Shown: positions 48,530-60,905, numbered from the stretch's first letter. The stretch is DNA of 64,000 nucleotides from Stomoxys calcitrans (GCF_963082655.1 NC_081555.1:178172944-178236943), one strand, 5' to 3'. Program-made: numbers and translations. The notes: generated from the sequence alone by a model not told the origin.

Positions 48530-48862
48530 TTATAACTTTGTGAATTTGTTTGTAACACCCAAAAGGAAGAGAGATACCCCTTTGATAAGTACAACGATCG
48601 ACTCATAATCCCCTTTTGATTCGATTTAGCTGTGTCCGTAGTCTGTCTGTCCGTCTGTCCATGTTAATTTGCGTACGCAGTTCGCAGTTTTCATCCAATC
48701 GTCTTCAAATTTGGTACAGACATGTTTTTCGGCCTAGAGACGAAGCCTATTGAAATTGGAAAAAATCGGCTCAGATTTAGATATAGCTCTCTTATATTTA
48801 TATATTGCCCGATTTTAACTCCTAGGAAAAGGACTAGGATAATAAATAAATCTGAGATAATA
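48530..48862 (-). mobile_element. DINE-like type C fragment
   Basis: A third variant: AGGGTATTATAACTTTGTGA, GTTTGTAACACCCAAAAGGA, then TTAGCTGTGTCCG and a GTCTGTCC tract. It recurs at 62808 and, in part, 53840. A MITE interrupts it at 48863. Confidence 0.65.
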
Positions 48863-49084
48863 TTGGGTTGCCCAAAAAGTAATTGCGGATTTTTTATATA
48901 GACGGCGTTGACAAATTTTTTCACAGCTTGTGACTCTGTAATTGCATTCTTTCTTCTGTCAGTTATCAGCTGTTACTTTTAGCTTGCTTTAGAAAAAAGT
49001 GTAAAAAAAGTATATTTGATTAAAGTTCTAAGTTTTATTAAAAATGCATTTACTTTCTTTTAAAAAATCCGTAAAAAATCCCAA
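48863..49084 (-). mobile_element. Mariner-type MITE, copy C (damaged right end)
   Basis: Opposite orientation to copies A and B. The left end TTGGGTTGCCCAAAAAGTAA is intact, while the right end is cut to about AAAATCCCAA by a deletion. TA flanks at 48861-48862 and 49085-49086. Confidence 0.88.
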
Positions 49085-51186
49085 TAAATGCACCTTTTAT
49101 GGGTCCACAACCTTAAATCGAGAGATCGGTCTATATGACAGCTATATCCAAATCTGGACCAATCTGGGCCAAATTGAAGTAAGATATCGAGCGGCCTAAC
49201 ACAACTCACTGTCCTAAATTTCAGCAAAATCGGATAATAAATGAGGCTTTTATGGGCCTAAGACCCTAAATCGGCAGATCGGTCTTTATAACCGCTAATT
49301 CAAATCTGGACCGATCTGAGCCAAATTAAAGAACGATGTCGAAGGGACTAACACAACTTACTGTCCCAAATTGCAGCAAATTCGAATAATAAATGTGGCT
49401 TTTATTCGCATAAGATCCTAAATCGCTGGATCGGTCTATATGGCAGCTATATCAAGATACAGTCCGACATAGCCCATCTTCGAACTTCACCTGCTTATGG
49501 GCAAACAAGTAAAAGCATGCTAAGTTCGGCCGGGCCGAATCTTATCTATCCTACACCATGGATCGCATTTGTCGAGCTCTTGCCACGGTATCTCTTTTAA
49601 GGCAAACGAAGGAGAAAAAAAATTGCTGTTATTGGAACAATATCAAGTTAAGGTTCATTTCGAACCATAATTGAACTAAATATAGGAGACCATAGTAGAA
49701 GTCATTGTGTAAAACTTCAGCCAAATCTAGTAAGAATTGCACACTTTAGGGGCTGAGGAAATAAAACAAGGAGATCGGGTTATGGGCGAGCTGTATTAGG
49801 CTATAAACCGATTCATACCATATTCGACACATATGTTAAAGGTCATGGGAGAAGCCCTTTGCGCCCTTTAGAGGCTATAGAAGTCAAATCCCATATCGGT
49901 TTATATGACAGCTATATCAGGTTATGGAACGATTTCAACTAATCTTACCACAGTTGTTGGAAGTCATAACAAAACACACCTCATGCAAAATTTCAGCCAA
50001 ATCGGATAGGAATTACGCTCTCTAGACGCTCAAGAATTCAAGACCCCAGATCGGTTTATATGACAGCTATATCAGGTTATGGACCGATTTAAACCATACT
50101 CAGCACAGTTGTTGAAAGTCATAATAAAACACCTCATGCTAAATTTCAGCCAAATCGGATAGGAATTGAGCACTCTAGACGCTCAAAAAGTCAAGACCCC
50201 AGATCGGTTTATATGACAGCTATATCAGGTTATGGACCGATTTGAACCATTGTTAACACAGTTGTTGAAAGTTATAACAAAACACCTAATGCAAATTTCA
50301 GCCAAATCGGATAGGAATTACGCTCTCTAGACGCTCAAGAAGTCAATACCCCAGATCGGTTTATATGACAGCTATATCAGGTTATGGACCGATTTGAACT
50401 ATTCTTAAAACAGTTGTTGAAGGTCATAACAAAACACCTCATGCAAAATTTCAGCCAAATCGGATAGGAATTACGCTCTCTATACGCTCAAGAAGTCAAG
50501 ACCCCAGATCGGTTTATATGACAGCTATATCAGGTTATGGACCGATTTAAACCATACTCGGCACAGTTGTTGAAGGTCATAATAAAACACCTCATGCAAA
50601 ATTTCAGCCGAATCGGATAAAAATTATGCCCTCTAGCGGCTCAAGAAGTCAAGACCCAAGATCGGTTTATATGGCAGCTATATCAAAACGTGGACCGATA
50701 TAGCTTTTTTACAATCCCAAACAACTTACACTAATGAGAAGTACTTGTGCAAAATTTCAAGCGGCTAGCTTTACTCTTTCAAAAGTTAGCGTGCTTTCGA
50801 CAGACTAGATCGACTTAAAATGTCATGACGATCATGAATATATATACTATATGGGGTCTTGGACGAATATTTCGAGGTGTTACAAAGAGAATGACGAAAT
50901 TAGTATACCCCCATTCTATGGTGGAGGGTATAAAAAATGAATCTGTACAAAGTTTTAGCTCAATATCTCTATTTTTAAAGACTGTAGCGTGATTTCAACA
51001 GACAGACGGGCGGACAAACGGACGGACAGACAGAAGGACAGATGGACGGACATGGCTAGATCGTCTTAGATTTTAAGGCTGATCAAGACAATATATACTC
51101 TATAGGGTCGGAAATGGATATTTCGTTGTGTTGCAAACGGAATGACAAAATTAATATATGCCCATCTTTCGGTGGTGGGCATACAA
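49085..51186 (+). mobile_element. DINE-like type B element, split by a type A element
   Basis: Central units at 49090-49500, then after the insertion TGAATCTGTACAAAGTTTTA, GACAGACGGGCGG, CATGGCTAGATCGTCTTAGA and the end TTTCGGTGGTGGGCATACAA. The 5' terminus is lost at the MITE. Confidence 0.85.
49505..50937 (+). mobile_element. Complete DINE-like type A element nested in type B
   Basis: From AACAAGTAAAAGCATGCTAA to TATGGTGGAGGGTATAAAA. About five highly similar central units of about 150 bp repeat AGATCGGTTTATATGACAGC, CAGGTTATGGACCGATTT and CTCTCTAGACGCTCAAGAAG. The GTCY tract is nearly lost (GACAGACTAGATCGACTT), so the copy shows a naturally shortened core. Confidence 0.9.
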
Positions 51187-52819
51187 ATAATTGCTGTCGA
51201 TCACACAAAGTCCTTTATTGACTGATTACTTCGCGGTAAATCTCTTTGAGCCCCCATTATAAAATGCTGCACACGGAGCAGGGTAGAGCAGGGTTTTCCT
51301 GCAAATGTCCAATATTTAAGTTCTTAATGAATAAACTCAATATGAAAATAAAAACATGCGTGGATTTTTATGAAACATAAATGGTTTGCAATTACCACAG
51401 ATTTTTTTCCATTCATTTGTTGCTATTCCATTAATGCTTCAAACGAATGTGGATACCAGGGTGGCTGAGTAAGAAGGTGTGTAGAGCGATGTGGCCAAGG
51501 TGGTTGTTAATGCTTCACGTAATTGTGTTTATTGCAATAAATCCAATACTGAATCCAATTCCCATTCGTTGGTCAGAGTTGCGATATACGAGTATTTGCC
51601 ACCAACATAGGTCGGTCGGTCGTTCGGTCGGCTGGTAAACACCACCAACTGTGTTTTTGGCATCATTTGCAGTGGTTGAATTAATTCCTAGAATAAATTT
51701 TAAAATATCCATTAATGCGTTAATTTATTAATGATTTCATCTCTCAGCCATGGCAAGGATAGACAGACGGAAGGACAGACAGCAGAGCTTTTATGAAAAA
51801 TTGTGCAAATGTTGGTAAGGCTATATTTCAACACATGTCCGCTGACTGTTTCCGCATTATGCCACATCAAATATTTGTCCGTCGAGAGGGAGAGAGAGCA
51901 GACAAGGGACAAGGGAGTCAACGTTTGATGTGCTTGAATGTTCTCCCAAAGTGCATCATCCACGATAATGAGGTAATTTTGTCTGCGCCTCCATAGGACA
52001 TGACATTAAGGATATGCATTTTTCAATTATTTTGTGTCAAGGTAAATTGCTGTGGTATGTTGATGCAGCTACACACCCACACACGCACACACACACAAAC
52101 TCACTTCAGCTGTTGAAAACTTACTGGGACATATGCAATGGTGGTATTACAAGCATGGCTTCATCAGTTGCTGCCAATGGCAGGTTATAAAGGATATTTT
52201 ATTCGCTTATTGCAATGATTTTCCTTAAAGAGCCAACTTATAGAACCACTTGAATTCCCTTACACGGACATTGCGATTTCTTTAAAGTGTTTATTCACAA
52301 TGTTGAGGCGACATTCATCACCCGCCACGAAAACGGCAAAAGTTTTAACACTTGGCGCCGCCATATGACAAGATCGCTTGTCATGTTGTATGTATGTATG
52401 CGTTAGTCTCCATTTGCCAATCTGTATCTAGCATTTGTAAGATTTCCTTGGAATTGTTACAATGGCTTTATGTCGCCTCCATTGCCTCATCACGACTTGC
52501 AGTGTCCAAGTGTCTGCTCTTCATTATCGTTTCAACAGTAAATAAAGTTAATTTTTAAGCTTTGTTGTCTGCATTGATTAAAAAAAAAACCGTTTCATGC
52601 TTTCATTGAATTCGAGTAATGAATGCACTTTGCAATCCACAATATTTTGCATAAACCTTTTATAGTGCCCCGCCGCACAGTGGGACAGCGTTAGAGTGAA
52701 TTTCCAATGCAATGAATAAAGCAAATAGGTGGATCCCTTTTACCCACATTCAGGGTAGCTGACACAAAGTGTTACCAAGTTAATACCGATATATCTGCCA
52801 AACTAGAAGTGACAGCTAC
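51187..52819. other. Intergenic stretch, largely single-copy
   Basis: No gene is supported. Short CA repeats near 52070-52100. It is one of the few repeat-poor stretches in the right half. Confidence 0.4.
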
Positions 52820-53830
52820 CTGATACCTGTTTTATTGGCAGCTCTCAGACATTTGTGTCCGTCATGATAAAACATGCTGACAGACTGACAGATTGCCAGC
52901 AACGACTTTTGCAGAAGCTGTAGGGACATCGAGGAGTAAGAGACTATAGAACACCTTCTGTGTGGGTGTTCTGCACTAGCAGTTAGAAGGAGTTCCACTT
53001 TAGGTTATCATTTCTTTGAGAACCTGTCTGATTTAGCGGATGTGAATATTCGCAAGTTGATGGGCTTTTTAAAGCGATCCGGATGGTTCAACGGTAGGAA
53101 CTAGAAGGCATCCTCCTTCTTCTGCTCTTGTGGTATCACAATGGATGAAAACATCTAAGTGAGTCAGACTGCCACTTAAACCTAACCTAACCTAGCCTGT
53201 TGACAGCTCATTATATTGCTTACAAGCCACCAAGAGCATTTGCTTCTGAATTCGTTTAAAAATAAATTTTTTGCTGATGAAGTTCAAGCGTAATAGTGGA
53301 ATTTGAGTCAAAGGTCTGCGCAAGACTATTCATTTCAGCTTTCAAGACACACTAACAATCATAGAGTATTTTAAGAATTGAACTCTTCGTTTATACAATA
53401 AATACAACAGTATGAGTATGAGTATGAGACAATTGAGAACTGAGTAAAACAGATAAACCAGACACCAAGTAACGAGATGAGTGAATGCATAAAATGAGCC
53501 CTTTAGCAAAAAGAAATATTGATTCGGATTTCAGTGAGTGCTTGTTGTACAATGCATGTATTCGGGTACATTTTGTTTCAGATAAAGTACTGATCGATTG
53601 TAGGATCATGGTATCTGGCCCCCCACCCATTGTTGACATCTGCTATAGGTTGAACGTCTACCTCAACGAACTTGCCTCATATTTCGTTGTAAGAAATCTG
53701 AAGATATCTGCCACCAAATATTCAGCCACATTGTGCACTACAAATAAGCGTGATGGTATGGAGAAATGATTCCGACCATCACATGCCCCAAATTACTTGG
53801 CGTCACATTTGACAGCTCTTACACAAATTT
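52820..53830 (+). pseudogene. Non-LTR retrotransposon pieces: 3' tail (copy 2) followed by a reverse transcriptase fragment
   Basis: 52820-53200 encodes a broken cysteine/histidine tail (ETIEHLLCGCSALAVRRSST, then [18 protein letters not shown]) ending AACCTAACCTAACC. 53160-53520 is the inverted counterpart of 40560-40860. 53480-53770 has an open frame with VLIDCRIMVSGPPP and NELASYFVVRNLKISATKYS, which fits the RT segment following the catalytic box in jockey-like elements. All decayed. Confidence 0.65.
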
Positions 53831-53839
53831 GACATTAAT

Positions 53840-54235
53840 GATTTTCTTATGATTCTTAGTGTGAATGATGCATTTCATAGAAATCGGTGCAGATTTAGGT
53901 ATAGCTGCCATATATATATTTCGACCGATTTTCACTTCTAGAGCCACTGCAAGCACTTTTATTGTACAATCTGGCCAAAAATTTTGCACAACGCTTTCCT
54001 CGACGAGTACCACAATATGTAAGATGTTTGGTCGAAACCGGTTCAGATTTACATATAGCTCCCATTTCGTCGGATTTTGGGTAGTTTGCAATAATGTCAT
54101 TTGTCAATTTATTACAGTTTACACATATATGCTCGGATTGTTTTATAACCGTCCTGAAAACATCCACCGTAGTCCATCAAAATTGGTTCAGAATTTGATA
54201 TAGCTCCCACTTTGTATTGATAGGGTAGGCACCGC
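53840..54235 (-). mobile_element. DINE-like type C fragment
   Basis: Units with GGTTCAGATTTACATATAGC and TCCATCAAAATTGGTTCAGA, matching 63180-63370. Lacks the GTCY core. Confidence 0.55.
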
Positions 54236-54639
54236 CCGACTTTTGCCTTTCCTTCCTGGTTTTATAAAAATTTTGTCCTACCGTGCTCATTGGATATTCC
54301 CACAAGTACAAACTACCACAGTAAATGCTTATTAAGAATAAAGAAACTACAAGAAAAAGCGTGCTAAGTTTGGTCGGGCCGAATCTTATACACCCTCCAC
54401 AATGGATCGCATTTGGCAAGCTTTTTTTCCGATATCTCTTAATAGGCAAACAAACGATAATGGATAAGAATTGCTATGCTATTGGAGCTATACCAAGTTA
54501 TGATCCGATTGGGACCATACTTGGTTTGGCTGTTGGAGACCAAAGTGGAAGTCAATATGGAAAATATCAGCCAAATCGGATAAGAATTGCGCCCTATAGT
54601 GGTTTAAGAAATAAAATCGATCTGTTTATATGGGATCTA

Positions 54640-54876
54640 TTGAGTTGCTCAAAAAGTAATTGCGGATGTTTCATATAGTCGGCGTTGACAAATTTTTTCA
54701 CAGCTTGTGACTCTGTAATTGCATTCTTTCTTCTGTCAGTTATCAGCTGTTACTTTTAGTTTGCTTTAGAAAAAAAGTGTAAAAAAAGTATATTTGATTA
54801 AACTTCATTCTAAGTTTTATTAAAAATGCATTCACTTTCTTTTAAAAAATCCGCAATTACTTTTTGGGCAACCCAA
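54640..54876 (-). mobile_element. Mariner-type MITE, copy D
   Basis: 237 bp, opposite to copies A and B. The left end carries two changes (TTGAGTTGCTCAAAAAGTAA), the right end is intact. TA flanks at 54638-54639 and 54877-54878. Confidence 0.92.
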
Positions 54877-55731
54877 TATATCCGTTTACGGACCATAAAC
54901 CATATTAAAGGTTTCTTCTATGACCTTTAACATGCTCCGGAAAGGTCCATAAACTTATATAGATCCCATATAAACAGATTTCCCGATTTTATTTCTTATG
55001 TCGTTGTGCAAAATTTCATTAAAATCAGACAAAAATTGCACCCTATAAAGGCTCAAGGAGTATAATCGGGAGATCGGTTTATTTGGGGCTGTATCAGAAT
55101 ATGAACCGATTTCGACCATACTCGGCACAGTTGTTGGAAGTCCTAACAAAACACCTCATGCAATATTTCTGCCAAAACGGAAAATAATTGCGCCCTCTAG
55201 TGGCTCAAGAAGTCAAGATCCAAGATCGGTTTATATGGAAGCTATATGAGGTTATGAACCGATTTAGACCATACTTGGCACAGTTGTTGAAAACCACTTC
55301 ATGCAAAATTGGGTAATAATTTTCCCCTCTAGCGGTTCATAAAATCATGATCCAGGATCGGTATACATTTGAGCTATATCAGGTTATGAACCGATTTGGA
55401 CCATACTTGGCACAATTTGCACTTCGTGCAAAAATTTCACCCAAATCGGATAAGAATTGCGCCCTCTAGAGGCTCAAGAAGTCAACATCCAAGATCGATT
55501 TATGTGGCAGAAATATCAAAACGTGGACCGATATAGCCTATTTACAATCCCAACCTATCCTTATAGGAAGTATTCATGGAATTTCAAGCTCTTAGCTTTA
55601 TTTTTTCGCAAGTTAGCGTGCTTTCGACAGACAGACGGACGGATAGGGCTAAATTGACTTAGAATGTCAAGGCGATCCAGTATATATATATATATATCTA
55701 TACTTTGTTTCATCTCAGATCAATATTTCTA

Positions 55732-55963
55732 TAGGGTGGCTGATGAATATTGCTACAATGATGAATATTGCTACATTTTTTTTTCGGTGTATGGAATACA
55801 TTTTTCTTTTATTCATGTTAAATTAAATTATTAAATTAATTATTAAATTATTATTAATTAAATTAATTAATTAATTAATTAAATTAATTATTAAATTATT
55901 ATTATTAAATAGAAAAAAAGTTATTACATTTTTTTTTGGTAGCGGCTTTCATCAGCCACCCTG
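55732..55963. mobile_element. MITE with GGGTGGCTGATGAA ends and TTAATTAA-rich centre
   Basis: The ends TAGGGTGGCTGATGAA and TTCATCAGCCACCCTG are inverted repeats with TA duplications at 55730-55731 and 55964-55965. The centre 55810-55910 is a run of TTAAATTAATTATTAAA motifs. Outside it, the DINE-like 3' sequence is continuous. Confidence 0.88.
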
Positions 55964-56028
55964 TATGTGTTACAAAAGGAATGACGAAATTGGTATACCC
56001 TCCATCCAATGGTGGAGGGTATAAAAAT

Positions 56029-56244
56029 GCTACAGAAGGCATTTGCCACGTACAGATTGAAATGTGTGCAATTTGTAAAAAATACACTCACATAGTTATA
56101 TTGGCTCATACAAAAATTGGTTAAATAAATAATTTTATGCCTGCCAACAGTCTCACTTAGGGGTGATTGAATTTTGTAAGTCAATATTTGCATATTAAGG
56201 GTATAAACAGTTCTAATTCATCAATATCGATTCAGAGTTTAAAA
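56029..56244. other. Spacer between DINE-like elements
   Basis: No recognised feature. Confidence 0.3.
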
Positions 56245-56772
56245 TGATGGAACAAAACAAAACATCTCATGCAAAATTTCAACCAAATCGGATAATAATT
56301 GCGCCCTCTAGTGACTCAAGAAGTCCAGATTCAAGATCGGTTTATATGGCAGCTGTATCAGGTTATGGACCGATTTGAACCTTTCTAAGCACAATTGTTC
56401 GAAGTCATAACGAAACACGTCATGCAACATTTCAGCTAAATCGGAAAGGAATTGCGCCCTCTAGAGGCTCAGGAAATCAAGACCGCAGACCTATATCAGG
56501 TTATACGTCGATTTCAACCATACTTAGCACAGTTGTTGGAAATCATAACAAAGCACCTTGTGCAAAATTTCAGCCAAATAGGATAATTGCGCCCTTTAGT
56601 GGCTGAAAGTTAGGGTGCTTTTGACAGACAGACGGACGGAGGGCATTGCTAAATCGACTAAGAATGTCATAACGATCAAGAATATATATACTTTATAGGG
56701 TTTTAGACGAATATTACGAAGAGTTACAAACAGAATAACGAAATTAGTACACCCCCTTGGAGGGTATAAAAA
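56245..56772 (+). mobile_element. DINE-like type A element, 5'-truncated
   Basis: Begins inside a central unit (CAAAACATCTCATGCAAAAT), then AGATCGGTTTATATGGCAGC, a short GACAGACAGACGGACGGAG core, ATCAAGAATATATATACTTT and a terminus reduced to CTTGGAGGGTATAAAAA. Confidence 0.8.
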
Positions 56773-58050
56773 CTACAAACTGTCAAACGCTACAGTAAGT
56801 ATAAAGAATCAAGAAGAGTTTCTGGGTCGAACCTTACAATGCATCACAGCCAGAGTAGTGGCGCCGTTGTCAGTTCATATTTTAAGCTTAAATTCCATAA
56901 TATTTCGAATTTTTCCTATTCGGATCAAATGGAAAAATGGAGGGTTAACGTTTCAAAACATAAAAATTTAGTTTTTCTTTTAGACACTCTAATATACATG
57001 CTATGAAGGATTTTAACCCAATATTTCGAAGGGTTATAAAAGGTAGAAAGAGTTAGAATACTATGGTGGATGATTTAATGATCCATCATCAAATCATTTT
57101 AAAATCAATCATGCCTAATGTAATATCCATTTTTTGCTCTGTGCTCGTTCTCTCACAAATTAAACTTATATTTAATACATCAATCCATGAATAAGTTTGT
57201 GTATTCATTTATATGTATGTGAGTATGGCAACATCAGTTTTCCTACTCACACACACACACACACACCTACTCACATCACAATATACACATATGTACATAT
57301 GTTTAATATGAGCAACAAAAACTGAAAATAAAAGTTTTAATTTTTATTATGGCTTTGCTTATTGTTATAACAACAACGATGTGCATTTGTGTTTATTTGC
57401 GTATGACTACGCGAGTTGGCATATGTGTGGGTATGTTTGTATGCGCATATGTGTGATTATAGGCCTTTTATTTAAATTTATTCACTTCTTGTATGAGTCT
57501 AGGTTAAGGAAATGACGGCACAACAATTGTAACTATGAAATGCGCAGTTTTTGTTGTGATTGGCTTAGCTGTGTTTGCGTTTCTATGTATTTGAACTTCC
57601 CTTAGCATTGACGTACCCTACATTCACTACTTCTAAAGTGAAATGCACAATGGCAAAATTGTTTGCTTAAAGCTAATTTAAATCGAGTTGAAGATTTTAA
57701 TTGTTTGGCATGAATTTTAAAGTTTAGCACACATTTTTTTGTGAAATTCACAGTTTGATCTCTTGGCGGAATAGAACGCAATAAATTGCCCAGCGCTTGA
57801 TCTTCTTCCCCTATGTAACACCCATGTAATTATGATATATATATCCCCCTTCAATCTTTCCTTCGAAGTTTTAGTCTTTCCCTTCAGCGATTACTATCAG
57901 GTTCCTTTTCTGTTGGCTTTTTACATGGGGCTTCCTTAAGTATACAGTCAATATGACCTAGGCGACGTCTTCGTTGAGTTTTGAGACTTGCTAAAGCAAC
58001 CCGTGGTTTGATATTTTGTTTGTAGCTTGCAAGGTTTTACCTTAAGCTTG
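56773..58050. other. Intergenic stretch with CA and GT microsatellites
   Basis: A CA run near 57248-57266 and GTGT/TATG-rich sequence at 57200-57460. No gene is supported and no shared transposon is recognised. Confidence 0.4.
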
Positions 58051-58750
58051 TTTTTATATCCTCCACCATAGGATGGGGGTATACTTATTTCATCATTCTG
58101 TTTGTAACACCACGAAATATGCCTCTGAGACCCCATAAATTATATATATATTCTTGATCGTCATGTCATTTTAAGTCGACCTAGCCATGTCCGTCCGTCT
58201 GTCCGTCCGTCCGTCTGTCGAAAGCACGCTAACTTTTGAATAAGTAAAGCTAGCCGCTTGAAATTTTGCACAAATACTTCTTATTAATGTAGGTCAGTTG
58301 GGATTGTAATTGGGCTATATCGGTCCATGTTTTGTTATAGCTGCTATTGGGTCTTGACTTCTTAAGCCTCTAGAGGGCGCAATTCTCACTTGATGTGACT
58401 GAAATTTTGCACGTGGTGTTTTGGTATCACTTCCAACAAATGTGATAAGTATGGTCTAAATCGGTTCATAACCTGATGTAGCTGCCATATAAACCGATCT
58501 GGGGTCTTAAATGCCTTCGTTTTTAGGAGGCACGCGGTGGTGTTTTGGTATTACTTCCAACAACTGTGCTAAGTATGATTGAAATTGGTTCATAACCTGG
58601 TATAGCTGCCATATAAACCGATCTTGGGTCTTGACTTCTTGAGCCTCTAGACGGCACAATGTCTACAACGGTTTCTCTCATGATCTTCAACATACGTGTC
58701 CAATATGATCTGAATCGATCTATAGCTTGATACAGCTCCCATATAAACCG
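58051..58750 (-). mobile_element. DINE-like type A element, reverse orientation, joined to a direct one
   Basis: Left end ATATCCTCCACCATAGGATG, TATATATATTCTTGATCGTC, a GTCCGTCC tract and central units. At about 58750 it passes into a plus-strand type A unit without a terminus, so the two share a common middle. Confidence 0.8.
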
Positions 58751-59156
58751 ATCGGATAAGAATTGCGCACTCTAGAGGCTTAAGAAGTCAAGACCCAAGA
58801 TCGGTTTATATGGCAGCTATATCAAAACATGGACCGATATGGCCCATTTACAATACCAACCGACCTACACTAATAAGAAGTATTTGTGCAAAATTTCGAG
58901 CGGCTAGCTTTACTCCTTCGGAAGTTAGCGTGCTTTCGACAGACAGACGGACGGACGGACGGACGGACGGACGGACAGACGGACGGACGGACAGACGGAC
59001 GGACGGACAGACGGACGTACATGGCTAGATCGACATAAAATGTCGCGACGATCAGGAATATATATACTTTATGGGGTCTCAGACGAATATTTTGAGTAGT
59101 TACAAACAGAATGACGAAATTAGTATACCCCCCATCTTATGGTGGAGGGTATAAAA
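58751..59156 (+). mobile_element. DINE-like type A 3' half
   Basis: A single unit (CACTCTAGAGGCTTAAGAAG, AGATCGGTTTATATGGCAGC), AGCGGCTAGCTTTACTCC, a GACGGACA tract of about 75 bp (58937-59018), then the end TTATGGTGGAGGGTATAAAA. Confidence 0.85.
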
Positions 59157-59430
59157 ATACACCGTGTGAGAACGGGTAGAGATATCTCTTTGAATGGTTA
59201 TAGATGAGGTGTCGTCGATATTGTGTACAAAATTTCAAGTCCATAGGTTGTCCGGGCGCCTCTTGGCAGGCCTTTAAATATGGTCACCTCAGCATTTCAA
59301 AACATTTTTCAGGCTGCCAAATCTTCATTTGTGGTCCGATTTTCAAGCTGGATAGTGACCAAAAATACTTCCAAAAAAGTTCGTTTGAGGTATACAATAT
59401 ATTCACTGATTTTGGGGATAAACGAGTTTT
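59157..59430 (+). repeat. Repeat related to 31480-31690
   Basis: Starts GTGTGAGAACGGGTAGAGATATC and shares further words with 31500-31690, including GCTGCCAAATCTTCATTTGT. It gives a third end of the family noted at 31480-33428. Confidence 0.6.
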
Positions 59431-59935
59431 AATTATACCCCCACCGAAAGATGGGGGTATATTCACTTTGTCATTCCGTTTGCAACACATCGAAATATCC
59501 ATTTCCGACCCTATAAAGTATATATATTCTTGATCTGCGTATGTCCGTCTGTCTTGGTATGTCCGTCTGTCTGTTGAAATCACGCTTCTGTCCGTCTGTC
59601 TGTTGAAATCACTCTACAGTCTTTAAAGATATAGATATAGAGCTGCAATTTTGCACAGATTCTTTTTTTTCATAAACAGGTTAAGTTCGAAGATATCGGA
59701 CCAAATTGACCGATCCGTCGATTTAGGGTCTTAGACCCATAAAAGCCACATTTCTCATTCGATTTTGCTGAAATTCAGAACAGTGAGTTATGTTAGACGC
59801 TTCGCCATCCTTCGTCAATTTTGCCCAGATCGGTCCAGATTTGGATATAGCTCCCATATAGACCGATCCTCCGATTTAGGGTCTAAGGCCCATAAAAGCC
59901 ACATTCTATAATCCAGTGCCCTAGTAGGCGTGCTC
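59431..59935 (-). mobile_element. DINE-like type B element, partial
   Basis: Left end TACCCCCACCGAAAGATGGG, ACCCTATAAAGTATATATAT, GTCCGTCTGTCTGTTGAAAT duplicated in tandem (59564-59605), then central units. The usual GATCTAGCCATG is deleted. Confidence 0.8.
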
Positions 59936-59979
59936 TTCATCGCCGCGCCTAAGCGAACATGTTATCTGAATGTCCTTTT

Positions 59980-60905
59980 CTGATATGATTTTATGTTGCC
60001 CGTTTTCTCCATCACCGTCCATCAAACTACTGAGGGATAAGTAGGTATTGGTCTAATCACATTCCGTTACTAAAATTTCTAAGTGAGAGAGTGAATGATT
60101 GCAGACTGCCGCTAAAACCTAACCTTGCAAAGACTATCTCGAAAGTATTTCGAATGCTATGTGGAGGATACTTATGCCTCTAAAGTTGGTACATACCGTC
60201 TCGCATTTTCAGTAGCATTTTGACATTCATCTGTATGGGATATACATATGTGGCATTTTGGGATAAACATCATCGGGTTTTTCGTTTAGTCGGATTGCGC
60301 AGATAGGCTGATGCATAAAATTAGTTCAGACGGCAATCCATCGGCTCCTGTTGCCTTGTTGTTCTGTAGCCGGGTTGCTGATAAGCAGACCTTTTCTGAC
60401 TAAGCGCTATACATTCTATACCATCACCAGGAATCGGTTCGATGGTATCCTCATCGCCTCCATTATCCGATTCCTTACATATCCTATTCGAACATATTCT
60501 CTTTTTGACAAGTTCTTATATTTCATTATCTTTTTCACTATCACTGTCGACCAACTACTGAGGCTTAAGTAAGTATTGATCTAATCACTCTCCGTTACTA
60601 AAATTTCAAAGAGAGTATAATTGCAGTCTGCCACTAAAGCCTTACTAACATAGACTGTCTCGAAAGCATTTTGCCTGGGTTGGGGGGGAGGCACTTATTG
60701 CTCTGTTGTGCCAACTATGCCGTCTTGTCTCCTTTCTTCTATATGGACATACATATGTGGTATACTGGGGTGAACATCATTGGCTTAGTCGTTTAGCTAT
60801 ATATCTCATCATCGTCACCCTTACGGTCTTAATTAGTTAAGACGGTAACCCATCGGCTCCAGCTGCTTTATTGTTCTTAAGCCGGGTTTCTGATATCAGG
60901 AAAAA
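59980..60905 (-). pseudogene. Two tandem remnants of an RTE-like reverse transcriptase
   Basis: About 60000-60395 and 60525-60905 are diverged direct copies. Near the right end of each, the minus strand reads NNKATGADGLPSEL (about 60365) and NNKAAGADGLPS (about 60885), the conserved start of the RT domain of RTE-type retrotransposons. The rest is interrupted by stops. Confidence 0.6.

Larger units (their letters stand above)
54346..56028 (+). mobile_element. DINE-like type A element carrying two MITEs
   Basis: From ACAAGAAAAAGCGTGCTAAG and GGTCGGGCCGAATCTTATAC to ATGGTGGAGGGTATAAAAA. Central units lie at 54900-55560, the core GACAGACAGACGGACGGATA near 55628 and a TATATA run near 55680. Interrupted at 54640-54876 and 55732-55963. 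Confidence 0.88.
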
